From NCBI RefSeq assembly GCF_040493455.1, contig NZ_JANFDA010000009.1, forward strand, positions 21,817 to 85,816: a stretch of 64,000 nt of DNA, read 5' to 3'. Under the pieces are notes generated by a model. It had not been told where the DNA came from and did not search any database. It saw only the letters and a program-made list of their open reading frames with translations. Each line of letters begins with the position of its first letter. Position 1 is the first letter of the stretch. This DNA comes from Microcosmobacter sp040493455. GTDB taxonomy: Bacteria; Bacteroidota; Bacteroidia; Flavobacteriales; Flavobacteriaceae. A program made the translations under genes and the position numbers. Positions 43,915 to 53,245 of the stretch are shown here, one piece after another.

Positions 43915-44587
43915 AAAAATCAACATAGTATTAGCAGATGATGAACTTTTGTTTCGACAAGGCTTGAAAGCAATTTTAAGTAAAGTGAAGCAAATTAAGG
44001 TTTTGTTTGATGCCAATGACGGCAATGATCTTATGCAAAAATTAAGAACTACTGAACAATTACCAGATATTATTATTACGGATCTAAAAATGCCTAATCT
44101 AAATGGTGTTGAAGCCACAAAACTCATACGAAAAGAGTTTCCAAACATAAAGATTATAGCCTTAACAAGTTACTTTAGTAAACCATTCATCATTAACATG
44201 ATTTCCATTGGAGCTGTTGCATATTTAGCGAAAGATAGTACACCTAAGCTAATGCTTACAACTATAGAAGAAGTATCTGAAAAAGGGTTTTTCTATGATG
44301 AAAAAGTGATGAAGTACATACATGAAGGCCTTTTGAATCCGGCAGAAAAGAAACTAAAGTCAAACTTTGATACGACGTACTTTACCAAAAGAGAAAAAGA
44401 GGTATTAGAACTCATCTGTAAACAGCTTACCACTAATGAAATTGCCGAAGCCTTATTTATTAGTCCAAGAACCGTTGAAGGCCACAGAAACAATCTTCTT
44501 CTCAAAACCGAATCAAAAAACGTAGCCGGATTGGTAATCTATGCCATTCAAAACAAACTAGTCTCTTTGGAGGCTAATAACTTTTAA
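43907..44587 (+). CDS. NarL/FixJ-type response regulator
   Basis: 226 aa from ATG 43907 (a GTG directly before is possible). Receiver domain NIVLADDELLFRQGL with phospho-Asp in IITDLKMPNLNG and the K in YLAKDST. The LuxR-type HTH at the C-terminus (FTKREKEVLELICKQLTTNEIAEALFISPRTVEGHRNNL). Cognate partner of the kinase at 43108. Targets unknown; the flanking collar and orphan genes are candidates. Confidence 0.95.
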   Translation: MNKKINIVLADDELLFRQGLKAILSKVKQIKVLFDANDGNDLMQKLRTTEQLPDIIITDLKMPNLNGVEATKLIRKEFPNIKIIALTSYFSKPFIINMISIGAVAYLAKDSTPKLMLTTIEEVSEKGFFYDEKVMKYIHEGLLNPAEKKLKSNFDTTYFTKREKEVLELICKQLTTNEIAEALFISPRTVEGHRNNLLLKTESKNVAGLVIYAIQNKLVSLEANNF

Positions 44588-44609
44588 TTTCGACTATAAA
44601 CTTTAAACA

Positions 44610-44640
44610 AAAAGAGATTGGCAAATACCAATCTCTTTCT
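44610..44640. terminator. Bidirectional terminator
   Basis: AAAGAGATTGG-CAAAT-ACCAATCTCTTT between the convergent response regulator and the 44689 gene. Confidence 0.85.
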
Positions 44641-44688
44641 TTAATTACTAACTTAAAAACTATTAACCTTTCATCATTAGTAATCTAC

Positions 44689-45198
44689 TTAGTTTAATCC
44701 TAACACTGCAGAGAACACATAGATAATGCCCATTTCCTCTGGTTGGTTAATAACAGGAGCTGTTGCAAACCCTACTCCCCAATACAATGTCTCTGCTCCT
44801 CCTAATTGCGATCTTCCATAAAAAGTCCCAGATAAGCCTCCATTGTTTGCTACTTCTTGAGTGATTTGTTTCGCCATTTCTGTTATCGTATTAGTATCTA
44901 CAGGTAAGTCCCAAGAAGTAAAATCTTGAGTAATCGCCTGAGTAACACACTTTGGAGCTTTACCAGCTACATTAGCTTTCCAAGGCGCCATTATTGCAGA
45001 ATCTTCTTGATAACTAGCATAAGCTGGAAATGCGTCTGGCCAGCTTCCTGATAAATCTTTTGCTAGCTTAGCTTCAATTTTGCTAACAACAGTACTAACC
45101 GTTACTCCTGCTGGAATTTGCCCCAATCCCAATCTACTGTATGCCTCTTGGAATTCATTTACGTTTACTGTGATATTAGTTACACTTACTTTTGCCAT
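44689..45198 (-). CDS. Hypothetical soluble protein
   Basis: 169 aa, no signal peptide. Rich in A, T, V and S, starting KVSVTNITVNVNEFQEAYSRLG and ending in a hydrophobic, Gly-rich strand region (LYWGVGFATAPVI ... GIIYVFSAVLGLN). No family recognised. Its composition and lack of a signal resemble the collar protein at 41258 and the orphan at 41989, and all three surround the 7TM-HK-RR genes, which suggests a common pathway. Confidence 0.7.
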   Translation of the reverse strand: MAKVSVTNITVNVNEFQEAYSRLGLGQIPAGVTVSTVVSKIEAKLAKDLSGSWPDAFPAYASYQEDSAIMAPWKANVAGKAPKCVTQAITQDFTSWDLPVDTNTITEMAKQITQEVANNGGLSGTFYGRSQLGGAETLYWGVGFATAPVINQPEEMGIIYVFSAVLGLN

Positions 45199-45421
45199 GA
45201 TATTATAATTTATATAGTTGTGTCTACTCGTTTATTTGGTTTTTCGACTTCGACCATTTCAATAATTCGTTGCAACATCTACTGAACATTACAAAGTTTG
45301 AAAAACAACCAAACAGTCTTTACCGAATAAAGCCTTCAAATAAGAAAGACGTATTTATACTGTAAGAAGTGAAGAGTAGAGTATAAATTACTTTCGCGTA
45401 GAATTACTCATTTTGCTATAT

Positions 45422-45452
45422 AAAAAAACCCCTTATCGCGATAAGGGGTTTT
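45422..45452 (-). terminator. Terminator of the Zn peptidase gene
   Basis: AACCCCTTAT-CGCG-ATAAGGGGTT with a T-run on the minus strand. Confidence 0.88.
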
Positions 45453-45471
45453 CCACTTTATAAATGAAGTT

Positions 45472-46167
45472 TTAATCACTTCCTAAAATCTGTACGGCCC
45501 AATAAACTAATGATGCTAAAGCTCCAAGAGCAGCTACCAAATAAGTCCTAGCTGCCCATTTCAAGGCATCTTCAGAGCCTTTGTATTCTTCTGGCGTTAC
45601 CATGTTCTTGTTTTTTAACCAAGCCAATGCTCTATTACTCGCATCATATTCTACTGGTAATGTGATAAAGCTAAATAACGTTGCAAACCCCATCATTACC
45701 AATCCAGCAATTGCAACCCAATATCCTAAACCTACACCTGCTGCAGCTCCAAGCACCAAACCTCCGATTATAAGCCATTGCGACATTCCAGAAGAAACAC
45801 TCACTATTGGTACTAACTGACTACGCATTTGTAACCAACCGTAAGCTTGCGCGTGCTGAACAGCATGACCAACCTCATGCGCAGCAACAGCAGCCGCAGC
45901 TGCATTCCTTTGGTTATAAACTGCCTCACTAAGATTTACTGTTTTATTTTTAGGATTATAGTGATCTGTCAATTGACCAGGTGTTGAAATGACTTCAACA
46001 TCATAGATACCATGATCGGATAACATCTTTTGAGCAATCTCAGCACCACTCATCCCATTTCTTAATTGTACTCTGGAGTACTGAGCAAATTTTCGCTTCA
46101 ATGTATTGCTTACTAGCCAACTTGCTAGCATTATTCCTCCAATTAGTATCCAATATTCCATTCCCAT
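45472..46167 (-). CDS. Zinc-dependent membrane peptidase (YugP-like)
   Basis: 231 aa. N-terminal membrane helix (about 4-22), the core LRNGMSGAEIAQKML, zinc site AAHEVGHAVQHA, and two or three further hydrophobic helices (about 120-145, 150-172, 205-225). Matches the Zn_peptidase_2 (YugP) family, conserved but poorly characterised. Single gene with its own terminator. Confidence 0.9.
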   Translation of the reverse strand: MGMEYWILIGGIMLASWLVSNTLKRKFAQYSRVQLRNGMSGAEIAQKMLSDHGIYDVEVISTPGQLTDHYNPKNKTVNLSEAVYNQRNAAAAAVAAHEVGHAVQHAQAYGWLQMRSQLVPIVSVSSGMSQWLIIGGLVLGAAAGVGLGYWVAIAGLVMMGFATLFSFITLPVEYDASNRALAWLKNKNMVTPEEYKGSEDALKWAARTYLVAALGALASLVYWAVQILGSD

Positions 46168-46250
46168 AATTTCAAAGTTTTTTAAGATTGATATTAATTT
46201 ATACGCAAAAAATGCGCCAATATTATTTTCTGCTCTTTTGTCAGTTACTT

Positions 46251-47150
46251 TTATTTAGAAGCAAAATCGTAAAGCTTTTTAGGACCTTCTAGTAATACTC
46301 TTATGATCTGAAGTGTCCCATCTTCTTTAGTCGCAACCTGCCATTTTATTAATGATATCTTACCTTCTTCTATTTCGATACCAGTAATACTCCTTGGATG
46401 CACACAGCTGCCATCGTTAAATAATGCTATTTCATTAGTCTTCGGAAACCTGGGCCTATGCGTATGACCAACTATAGTGAGTATATTATCATTCTCCCTA
46501 ATCCATTTCTTTAATCGCTTCTCAACCTTAATAAGATTCTTATAATTCTTAGCTGGACTTGTTGGATCTGCAATTCCTAGAATTTGTAATGGCTTCCAAA
46601 GTACTCTCACCATAAACCTACTCCATTTCCAGAATAGATAATTCCACCAATCTGCCTGGTGACCATGCGCCAAAAACAATTCCTGTTCGGTTTCCGTATG
46701 CCTTAGAACTATCGCTTCATGATATTGTAAATCACAAAATAGCTCCACATCTTCCCCTATCTTTTCATCAAAGTAAGTCGACAAATGCTTTTCTACATAT
46801 TCTGGATCTCTATAGACCATATCATGATTCCCCCAAATCATATGCAGACGTCCTTCCTCATGGAATTGTTTCATTAGCATATAGACATTCTTATGGGCAT
46901 CTAGAATAGCATTAAAAGATATGTTTTCCCACAATTCATCGCCATCCCCTAATTCACAATAATCAAATCCAGAGTTGTAATAATGACTTAACGCATGAAA
47001 ATAGATATTTCTATTGTTTGCAAAATCATCCGCAAAGCTATTATCTCCTCTATGACAATCACTAAACAGAATAAACTTAGAATGATCATTAAAGTTTACT
47101 CGCTTTGCATTTTGATATGCGTTATCTAATCGTTTTTTGGCTGAAAACAC
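46251..47150 (-). CDS. Metallophosphoesterase
   Basis: 299 aa, starting with GTG at 47150 since no in-frame ATG precedes the conserved region. Calcineurin-like motifs in order: ILFSDCHRGD, LGDGDELWE, IWGNHDMVY, LAHGHQADWW and VGHTHRPRF. The domain order and W-rich middle resemble UDP-2,3-diacylglucosamine hydrolase-like enzymes, but the substrate is uncertain. Confidence 0.85.
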   Translation of the reverse strand: MFSAKKRLDNAYQNAKRVNFNDHSKFILFSDCHRGDNSFADDFANNRNIYFHALSHYYNSGFDYCELGDGDELWENISFNAILDAHKNVYMLMKQFHEEGRLHMIWGNHDMVYRDPEYVEKHLSTYFDEKIGEDVELFCDLQYHEAIVLRHTETEQELFLAHGHQADWWNYLFWKWSRFMVRVLWKPLQILGIADPTSPAKNYKNLIKVEKRLKKWIRENDNILTIVGHTHRPRFPKTNEIALFNDGSCVHPRSITGIEIEEGKISLIKWQVATKEDGTLQIIRVLLEGPKKLYDFASK

Positions 47151-47196
47151 CTGAATTCTTTTTACCGAAATTAGGTAATATTATTTCAATAAACTA

Positions 47197-47230
47197 AAAA
47201 ACCCTTTCTGAACAAATCAGAAAGGGTTTT
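47197..47230 (-). terminator. Terminator of the rplU-rpmA operon
   Basis: AAACCCTTTCTG-AACAAAT-CAGAAAGGGTTT just after rpmA. Confidence 0.9.
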
Positions 47231-47251
47231 GATATTATTAAACAATAATTC

Positions 47252-47512
47252 TTAAGCTTCAAATGGAATTACAGAAACGTAAGATTTGTTATCCTTCTTT
47301 TTAGTAAACTGTACGATACCATCAACTTTAGCATGTAAAGTATGGTCTTTACCTAGGTATACATTTTCACCAGCGTGGTGAGCTGTACCTCTTTGTCTAA
47401 CGATAATATTACCTGCTATTGCAGCTTGTCCTCCAAAAATCTTAACCCCAAGGCGTTTCGATTCTGATTCTCTACCGTTTTTAGAACTTCCGACTCCTTT
47501 TTTATGTGCCAT
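47252..47512 (-). CDS. rpmA: 50S ribosomal protein L27
   Basis: 86 aa. MAHKKGVGSSKNGRESESKR start and the core GGQAAIAGNIIVRQRGT, HAGENVYLGKDHTLHA. No cleavable N-terminal leader is present, unlike Firmicutes L27. It lies 25 bp downstream of rplU in the usual order. Confidence 0.98.
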   Translation of the reverse strand: MAHKKGVGSSKNGRESESKRLGVKIFGGQAAIAGNIIVRQRGTAHHAGENVYLGKDHTLHAKVDGIVQFTKKKDNKSYVSVIPFEA

Positions 47513-47537
47513 TGTATTCTAGTTTTATATTTTAAAA

Positions 47538-48053
47538 TTAACTAAGAGCAGCAATTAAATCGGCTTTCTTCATAGAAGAGTAACCTGTAATCCCTTTTGC
47601 TTTAGCCATCTCTTTTAACTCAGCAACAGTTTTGCCACTTAAGTCTTGAGTATTTGTTTCTTTAGTTTCAGTTGCAGCTGGTTTAGCTTTAGCCTCTTCT
47701 TTAGCTGGAGCAGCTTTTTCTGCTTTAGCTGGCTTAGCACCTTTTGCTACAATGCTTTCAATTTGAATTTCGGTAAGAGCTTGTCTGTGACCATTTTTTA
47801 CTCTATACCCTTTACGTCTTTTCTTTTTGAAGACGATTACTTTATCACCTTTAAGGTGCTTTAAGACTTTCGCACTAACCTGTGCTCCGCCTATAGCTGG
47901 GGCGCCTACAGTTACATTGTTACCGTCACCGATTAAAAGAACGTTATCGAAAGAAACTTTCTTACCTTCTTCTGTTCCAAGACGATTAACAAAAACTTTT
48001 TGGTCTTTCTCAACTTTGAATTGATGCCCTGCTATCTCTACAATTGCGTACAT
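47538..48053 (-). CDS. rplU: 50S ribosomal protein L21 with SAP-like tail
   Basis: 171 aa. The L21 core is residues 1-100 (YAIVEIAGHQFKVEKDQKVFV, KKRRRKGYRVKNGHRQ). An Ala/Lys/Glu linker leads to a SAP/HeH-like helical pair at about 138-171 (TVAELKEMAKAKGITGYSSM, KKADLIAAL), a tail often seen in flavobacterial L21. A -7 box TATATTTG lies 44 bp upstream. Confidence 0.97.
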   Translation of the reverse strand: MYAIVEIAGHQFKVEKDQKVFVNRLGTEEGKKVSFDNVLLIGDGNNVTVGAPAIGGAQVSAKVLKHLKGDKVIVFKKKRRKGYRVKNGHRQALTEIQIESIVAKGAKPAKAEKAAPAKEEAKAKPAATETKETNTQDLSGKTVAELKEMAKAKGITGYSSMKKADLIAALS

Positions 48054-48096
48054 AGCGTAACGTTTTTATTAATTTAAATTCTTTAAAAAATGGATG

Positions 48097-48104
48097 CAAA
48101 TATA
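48097..48104 (-). promoter_or_regulatory. -7 box of rplU
   Basis: TATATTTG on the minus strand, matching TAnnTTTG. Confidence 0.6.
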
Positions 48105-48129
48105 CATCTATTTAAGGAATCTACAAACG

Positions 48130-48585
48130 TTATACCTGATTTTGAGAGATATTCCAGCTTTTTTTGAAGTATTGCATAAACGTTAGTGTTAAAACTACCG
48201 TTGTTGCAAAGCCCATAATAGCAACCACGAAGGAAACAATACCCACACCTATATTAGAATCTCTTCTAAAAGGCTCTAGCAATTCTTCAACAAATCCTGG
48301 TTGTAATTCTGTAGCATATAATAGGAAAAAAATAGTAAAAATTAGCGTAGCTACGAACCCTGTTATCACGCCTACCGAAAAGCCTTTCGGATAATTAAAA
48401 TCATCGCCTTGCTCAGATTTGTAGGATCTTATAGCTTCATAAATACCAAATCCAACAACTACTCCATTGAACAAACTAAAAATTGGTTTTGTGTGCCATC
48501 CCAGTAAACTAAGTATTAAAAAATAGGCAATTAATGAGCCACTAATGGCTATTCCGTATCGAATTGGAAGAATAAAATTTTTCAT
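48130..48585 (-). CDS. DUF4199 membrane protein
   Basis: 151 aa, four membrane helices (about 8-26, 33-50, 70-92, 118-138), with FNGVVVGFGIYEAIRSYK and a YPKGFSVGVITGF loop as in DUF4199. A Bacteroidota family of unknown function. Confidence 0.82.
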   Translation of the reverse strand: MKNFILPIRYGIAISGSLIAYFLILSLLGWHTKPIFSLFNGVVVGFGIYEAIRSYKSEQGDDFNYPKGFSVGVITGFVATLIFTIFFLLYATELQPGFVEELLEPFRRDSNIGVGIVSFVVAIMGFATTVVLTLTFMQYFKKSWNISQNQV

Positions 48586-48786
48586 GATTCAATAAGTATT
48601 TAGAAGGTGGTAAGTCTTAAAGTTCGTGAAAAATCGCTTAAAAACCTCATTTTTTATGATTCTTTTTGCAGTTTAAATGTCTCAAAAAGCATTGTGATTC
48701 ATTATTTTTGCTCATCTTCTGTAACATATGATACGGAGTTAAGACAAACATTAAAAATCAATTTAAAATTTTTAAAACAAAATCGC

Positions 48787-50121
48787 ATGAAAAAATTCTT
48801 AATGGCATTTGCTTCTTTAGTAGTTTTTGGACTTACTGCAGATGCTCAAAAAGTCGAATTTGAAGAATTTGATTTAGATAACGGCCTCCACGTTATTCTT
48901 CATCAAGACAACTCTGCTCCTGTAGTTACAGTTGGAGTTATGTACGACGTAGGTGGAAAAGATCTTGGAGGAGATGAAAAAGCCGGAAATAGAACAGGAT
49001 TTGCTCACTTCTTTGAGCACTTATTATTTGAAGGAACTGAAAATATTGGACGTGGCGAATGGTTTACTATTGTAACGTCTCAAGGTGGTAGCAATAATGC
49101 CAACACTTCTATGGACAGAACTTATTACTACGAAGTTTTCCCTTCAAACAGTTTAGAGCTGGGACTTTGGATGGAATCTGAAAGAATGTTACACCCAGTA
49201 ATTGATCAAGTAGGTGTAGACACTCAAAACGAAGTTGTTAAAGAAGAGAAGCGTCTAAGAATGGACAACTCTCCTTACGGACAATTGTTACCAGCGGTCA
49301 CTGAGAACTTATTCAAAAAGCATCCTTATAAGTACAAGAACATTGGTGAGATGGAAGACTTAGATGCTGCTACACTTGAAGAGTTTAAAGCCTATTTCAA
49401 AAAATGGTACGGTCCACAAAACGCTGTACTAGTAGTAACGGGAGATTTCCAAATGGAAAACACCAAGAAAATGGTTAGAGATTACTTTTCAGAAGTAAAA
49501 AGAGGAACTACTCCAGTAAGAAACTTCCCTAAAGAAGACCCTATTACTGAAACCATAAAAGCTAAGCACTACGATGCTAACATTCAATTACCAGCAATAG
49601 TTGCTGCTTACCGTGTGCCAGGCTTTGGAAAAAGAGATGCTTATGTAATGGATATGGTATCTTCATATTTAAGTGATGGTAAAAGTTCTAAACTGTACAA
49701 GAAACTAGTTGACGAGCAAAAGCAAGCTTTAGCTGTACAAGCTGTTAACTTAGGGCAAAAAGATTATGGTATTTATGCATTATTCGGAATTCCATTAGGT
49801 GATATTGCACTTACGGATCTTTTAGCTGAAATGGATGAAGAGATTGCTAAAATGCAAAACGAATTGATATCTGAAAAAGATTACCAAAAGCTTCAGAATA
49901 AATTCGAAAACAGATTTGTAAACTCTAACTCTAGCATGCAAGGTATTGCAAACTCATTGGCAAGATACTACATGCTTTATGGTGATGTAAATTTGATTAA
50001 TGACCAAATCAATATTTACAGATCAATTACTCGTGAGGAAATTCAAGCTGCTGTTAAAAAATACTTGAACCCTAACCAGAGAGTAGAATTAGAGTATTTA
50101 CCAAAGAAAGATGATCAATAA
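48787..50121 (+). CDS. M16 metallopeptidase, catalytic partner
   Basis: 444 aa from ATG 48787; a longer reading frame upstream has no start with a signal peptide. Signal peptide 1-20 (ending TADAQ). Inverted zinc motif HFFEH (74-78) in RTGFAHFFEHLLFEGT, with the distal Glu in NEVVKEEKR. The second M16 half (LPAIVAAYRVPGFG ...) is also present. A periplasmic pitrilysin-like peptidase. The 50141 gene downstream encodes its zinc-less partner, so they probably form the mixed clamp known for M16B pairs. Confidence 0.93.
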   Translation: MKKFLMAFASLVVFGLTADAQKVEFEEFDLDNGLHVILHQDNSAPVVTVGVMYDVGGKDLGGDEKAGNRTGFAHFFEHLLFEGTENIGRGEWFTIVTSQGGSNNANTSMDRTYYYEVFPSNSLELGLWMESERMLHPVIDQVGVDTQNEVVKEEKRLRMDNSPYGQLLPAVTENLFKKHPYKYKNIGEMEDLDAATLEEFKAYFKKWYGPQNAVLVVTGDFQMENTKKMVRDYFSEVKRGTTPVRNFPKEDPITETIKAKHYDANIQLPAIVAAYRVPGFGKRDAYVMDMVSSYLSDGKSSKLYKKLVDEQKQALAVQAVNLGQKDYGIYALFGIPLGDIALTDLLAEMDEEIAKMQNELISEKDYQKLQNKFENRFVNSNSSMQGIANSLARYYMLYGDVNLINDQINIYRSITREEIQAAVKKYLNPNQRVELEYLPKKDDQ

Positions 50122-50140
50122 TATTATAGTATCAAGATAT

Positions 50141-52219
50141 ATGAAAACTAAAATAATAGCATTATTTGCAATGTTTTTTGCGGTTGTTTCAGTTAGTGCG
50201 CAAGTAGACAGAACAAAACAACCAAAACCAGGACCAGCACCAAAGATTACATTAGAAGTTCCTGGTGAATTTGAATTGAAAAACGGAATCAAAGTTCTCG
50301 TTGTAGAAAATCACAAACTTCCTAGAGTTTCTTATTCTCTAAGAATTGACAATAAGCCTTCTACTGAAGGTGATAAAGCAGGAGTTTCTAGCTTATTAGG
50401 AGCTATGTTAGGAAACGGAACTACAAACATCTCTAAAGATGAATTCAACGAAGAGATTGATTTCTTAGGAGCTAACCTAAGCTTTGGTTCATCTGGAGCG
50501 TTTGCAAGCTCATTAGCTAAATACTCGGATCGTATTCTTGAGTTAATGGCAGATGCAGCAATGAATCCATTACTTACCGAAGAAGAGTTCAACAAAGAGA
50601 AAGACAAATTATTAGAAAGCTTAAAGTCTAATGAGAAAAGTGTCGATGCAGTAGCAGGAAGAGTTGGTGCTGCTTTATCTTACGGAACACATCACCCAAG
50701 AGGAGAATACACTAGTGAAGATACTGTAAAGAATGTTACATTCTCTGATGTATTAGCATATTACGAAACACACTTCAATCCAAATAATGCATACATCGTT
50801 GTTGTTGGAGATGTTGATTTCCCTACTCTAAAAAAGCAAATCAAAAACCGTTTCGGAAAATGGGAAAAGTCAGCTGGAATTGATGTTACTATTCCAGACC
50901 CAAGTCCTAACGCACAGTATACTCAAATTAACTTTGTAGACATGCCAAATGCTGTACAGTCTAATATTTCATTGACTAACAATGTTGATTTGAAAATGAA
51001 AGATGAAGACTATCATTCAGTATTAATAGCTAATAAAATTCTTGGTGGAGGATTCAATAGTTATTTAAATATGAATCTTCGTGAAGAGCATGGGTACACT
51101 TACGGTGCTCGTTCTAGCGTAGGAACTAGCAGATGGAATGCATCTCGCTTTACTGCAGGAGCTTCAGTAAGAAATGAAGTAACTGACAGTGCAGTTGTTC
51201 AAACACTTAAAGAAATAAAGCGAATTAAGACTGAGCCTGTAGAAGCAGACGCTCTTAAAAATGCAAAAGCGAAGTACGTTGGAGATTTTGTATTAGCCTT
51301 AGAAAGACCACAAACAGTGGCTAACTACGCGCTAAACATCAAATTAAATGATTTACCTAGCGACTTCTACACTACATATTTAGAAAAGATCAATGCAGTT
51401 ACAGCTGAAGATGTAAATCGTGTTGCAAACAAGTATTTCAAAACAGAAAACGCACGTATCGTTGTTGTAGGTAAAGGAAGTGATGTTTTAGAAAATCTTG
51501 AAAAAACAGGAATTCCTATCAAATACTACGATAAGTATGCAAATGCTACTGAAAAGCCTGTATTCTCTAAGCCAATACCAAAAGACATTACTGCAATGTC
51601 TGTTGTTAAAAATTATGTAGCGGCTATTGGTGGCAAAGATAAAGTTAAAGAAGTAAATACTGTTTTAACTAACGCAAATGTTACTATCGAAGGTGCGCCT
51701 TTTAAACCAACAGCTACCATCAAACAAATGTCTCCAAATAAGTTCTCTATGGAAATGGTTATTGAAGGAATGGGAACAGTAATGAAGCAAAAATTCGATG
51801 GTGCTTCTGGTTATCAAGAGCAACAAGGTCGTAAGATTCCTATGGAAGAAAAAGATGTAGATAAGCGTAAGCAAGAAAGAGGTTTATTTCCAGAGCTTTT
51901 TATGGAAGCTTCTAATATAGAGCTAGAAAGCATTGTATCAGTAGATGGTACAGACGCTTACAAGATTAAGTATACAGAAGGGGATGAAGTATCATACAGA
52001 TATTACAGTACAGATTCTAATTTATTAATCAGAACTGAGTCCACTCAAGAAGCGCAAGGACAGAGTGTAACAACTATCAGTGACACAAATAACTACAAGG
52101 AAGTTAATGGAGTTATGTTTCCACACACAACAAAAATAACTGCTGGACCTCAGGTTATTATTTTAAATGTTTCTGAAATAAAATTAAATGATGGTGTTAC
52201 TGACGAAGACTTTAATTAG
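50141..52219 (+). CDS. M16 peptidase-like protein without zinc site, with extra C-terminal domain
   Basis: 692 aa from ATG 50141, which opens the signal peptide MKTKIIALFAMFFAVVSVSA. Residues about 40-460 match the two-lobed M16 fold, but where the partner has HFFEH this protein reads GVSSLLGAMLGNGT, so it cannot bind zinc. It keeps the substrate-binding RLREEHGYTYG-like segment (NLREEHGYTYGARS). The last 200 residues form an added domain, probably beta-rich, of the outer-membrane lipoprotein/DUF4292 kind. Likely the binding subunit of a heterodimer with the 48787 product. Confidence 0.9.
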   Translation: MKTKIIALFAMFFAVVSVSAQVDRTKQPKPGPAPKITLEVPGEFELKNGIKVLVVENHKLPRVSYSLRIDNKPSTEGDKAGVSSLLGAMLGNGTTNISKDEFNEEIDFLGANLSFGSSGAFASSLAKYSDRILELMADAAMNPLLTEEEFNKEKDKLLESLKSNEKSVDAVAGRVGAALSYGTHHPRGEYTSEDTVKNVTFSDVLAYYETHFNPNNAYIVVVGDVDFPTLKKQIKNRFGKWEKSAGIDVTIPDPSPNAQYTQINFVDMPNAVQSNISLTNNVDLKMKDEDYHSVLIANKILGGGFNSYLNMNLREEHGYTYGARSSVGTSRWNASRFTAGASVRNEVTDSAVVQTLKEIKRIKTEPVEADALKNAKAKYVGDFVLALERPQTVANYALNIKLNDLPSDFYTTYLEKINAVTAEDVNRVANKYFKTENARIVVVGKGSDVLENLEKTGIPIKYYDKYANATEKPVFSKPIPKDITAMSVVKNYVAAIGGKDKVKEVNTVLTNANVTIEGAPFKPTATIKQMSPNKFSMEMVIEGMGTVMKQKFDGASGYQEQQGRKIPMEEKDVDKRKQERGLFPELFMEASNIELESIVSVDGTDAYKIKYTEGDEVSYRYYSTDSNLLIRTESTQEAQGQSVTTISDTNNYKEVNGVMFPHTTKITAGPQVIILNVSEIKLNDGVTDEDFN

Positions 52220-52245
52220 GAATAGTTATAACTCCAAATAATACT

Positions 52246-52275
52246 AAACCGAGGTTTCTAAAATCTCGGTTTTTT
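52246..52275. terminator. Bidirectional terminator after the M16 pair
   Basis: AAACCGAG-GTTTCTAAAAT-CTCGGTTT with a T-run, between convergent genes. Confidence 0.82.
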
Positions 52276-53147
52276 TATGCTCTTTTGTTAGATAAATACA
52301 CCCCTACTAAAATTACCACTGTAGCTAAAGCTTGAATTACATGAAACTGTTCACCATCAATCAATCCCCAAATAAGTGCTACAATTGGCATTAAATAAGT
52401 TACAGAAGAAGCAAAGACAGGTGTAGAAATTTGAACCAACTTATTGAACAGCACCTTTGCCAATGCCGTTCCAAAAATTGATAATATCAATACATACAAT
52501 AACGACATTTTCAGCTTTGGATCCTCAATATTAAATTCTGAAAAGAAGCCTGTAAAAAATAAAATTATAATTGCAGGAAAAATGATTGGCAAAAAGTTAC
52601 CCGCTGCAATCGTTAAAGGCTTAACATCTTGAAGGTGTTTCTTTATGATATTCACATTGGCAGCATACATAATTGTTGAAGCGATTACAAAACCTGCATA
52701 CCAATAATTCTGGTGAGGGTTTAAGTGAGCCCCTTTCAATATCAGCATTGCAGTCCCAACAAAACCTATAATTACACCTAGTACTTGTCTTTTAGTTGAC
52801 GTAATCTTAAAAATTGCCAATCCCATCAATATAGTATTCAGTGGCACTAAAGAATTTAAAATCGAAGCAATAGCACTATCGATTTCGGTTTCAGCAATAG
52901 CAAAGAAAAAAGACGGAAAAAAAGACCCAAGAAATCCTGAAATTATAAGCCATATCCATTTGCTCTTATGGATGGTTTTCAAACTACCATAGCCTATTGC
53001 TAACAAAATTACACCAGTAACTATTATCCTTAACGAACCCAATTGAAAAGGAGACAAGCCGATTAGAGATTTCTTAATCAGAATAAAAGAACTGCCCCAA
53101 ATAAGGCTCAGAACTATTAAATAAATCCATTTTAAGCTACCAGACAA
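52275..53147 (-). CDS. EamA family transporter (DMT superfamily)
   Basis: 290 aa with ten predicted membrane helices in two EamA repeats (first beginning YLIVLSLIWGSSFILIKKSL, second beginning NYWYAGFVIASTIMYAAN). Probable metabolite exporter; substrate unknown. Divergent from the HMA lipoprotein gene. Confidence 0.9.
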   Translation of the reverse strand: MSGSLKWIYLIVLSLIWGSSFILIKKSLIGLSPFQLGSLRIIVTGVILLAIGYGSLKTIHKSKWIWLIISGFLGSFFPSFFFAIAETEIDSAIASILNSLVPLNTILMGLAIFKITSTKRQVLGVIIGFVGTAMLILKGAHLNPHQNYWYAGFVIASTIMYAANVNIIKKHLQDVKPLTIAAGNFLPIIFPAIIILFFTGFFSEFNIEDPKLKMSLLYVLILSIFGTALAKVLFNKLVQISTPVFASSVTYLMPIVALIWGLIDGEQFHVIQALATVVILVGVYLSNKRA

Positions 53148-53213
53148 TACTAATGTTGTTTTAAAAGAATCACAAAAATCGTTAATTCTCTTACAAGAAA
53201 CACCAATATTTTT

Positions 53214-53221
53214 TAGATTTG
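53214..53221 (+). promoter_or_regulatory. -7 box of the HMA lipoprotein gene
   Basis: TAGATTTG, 24 bp before the ATG at 53246. Confidence 0.55.
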
Positions 53222-53245
53222 CTCTAAACCCTATAATTAATTACT

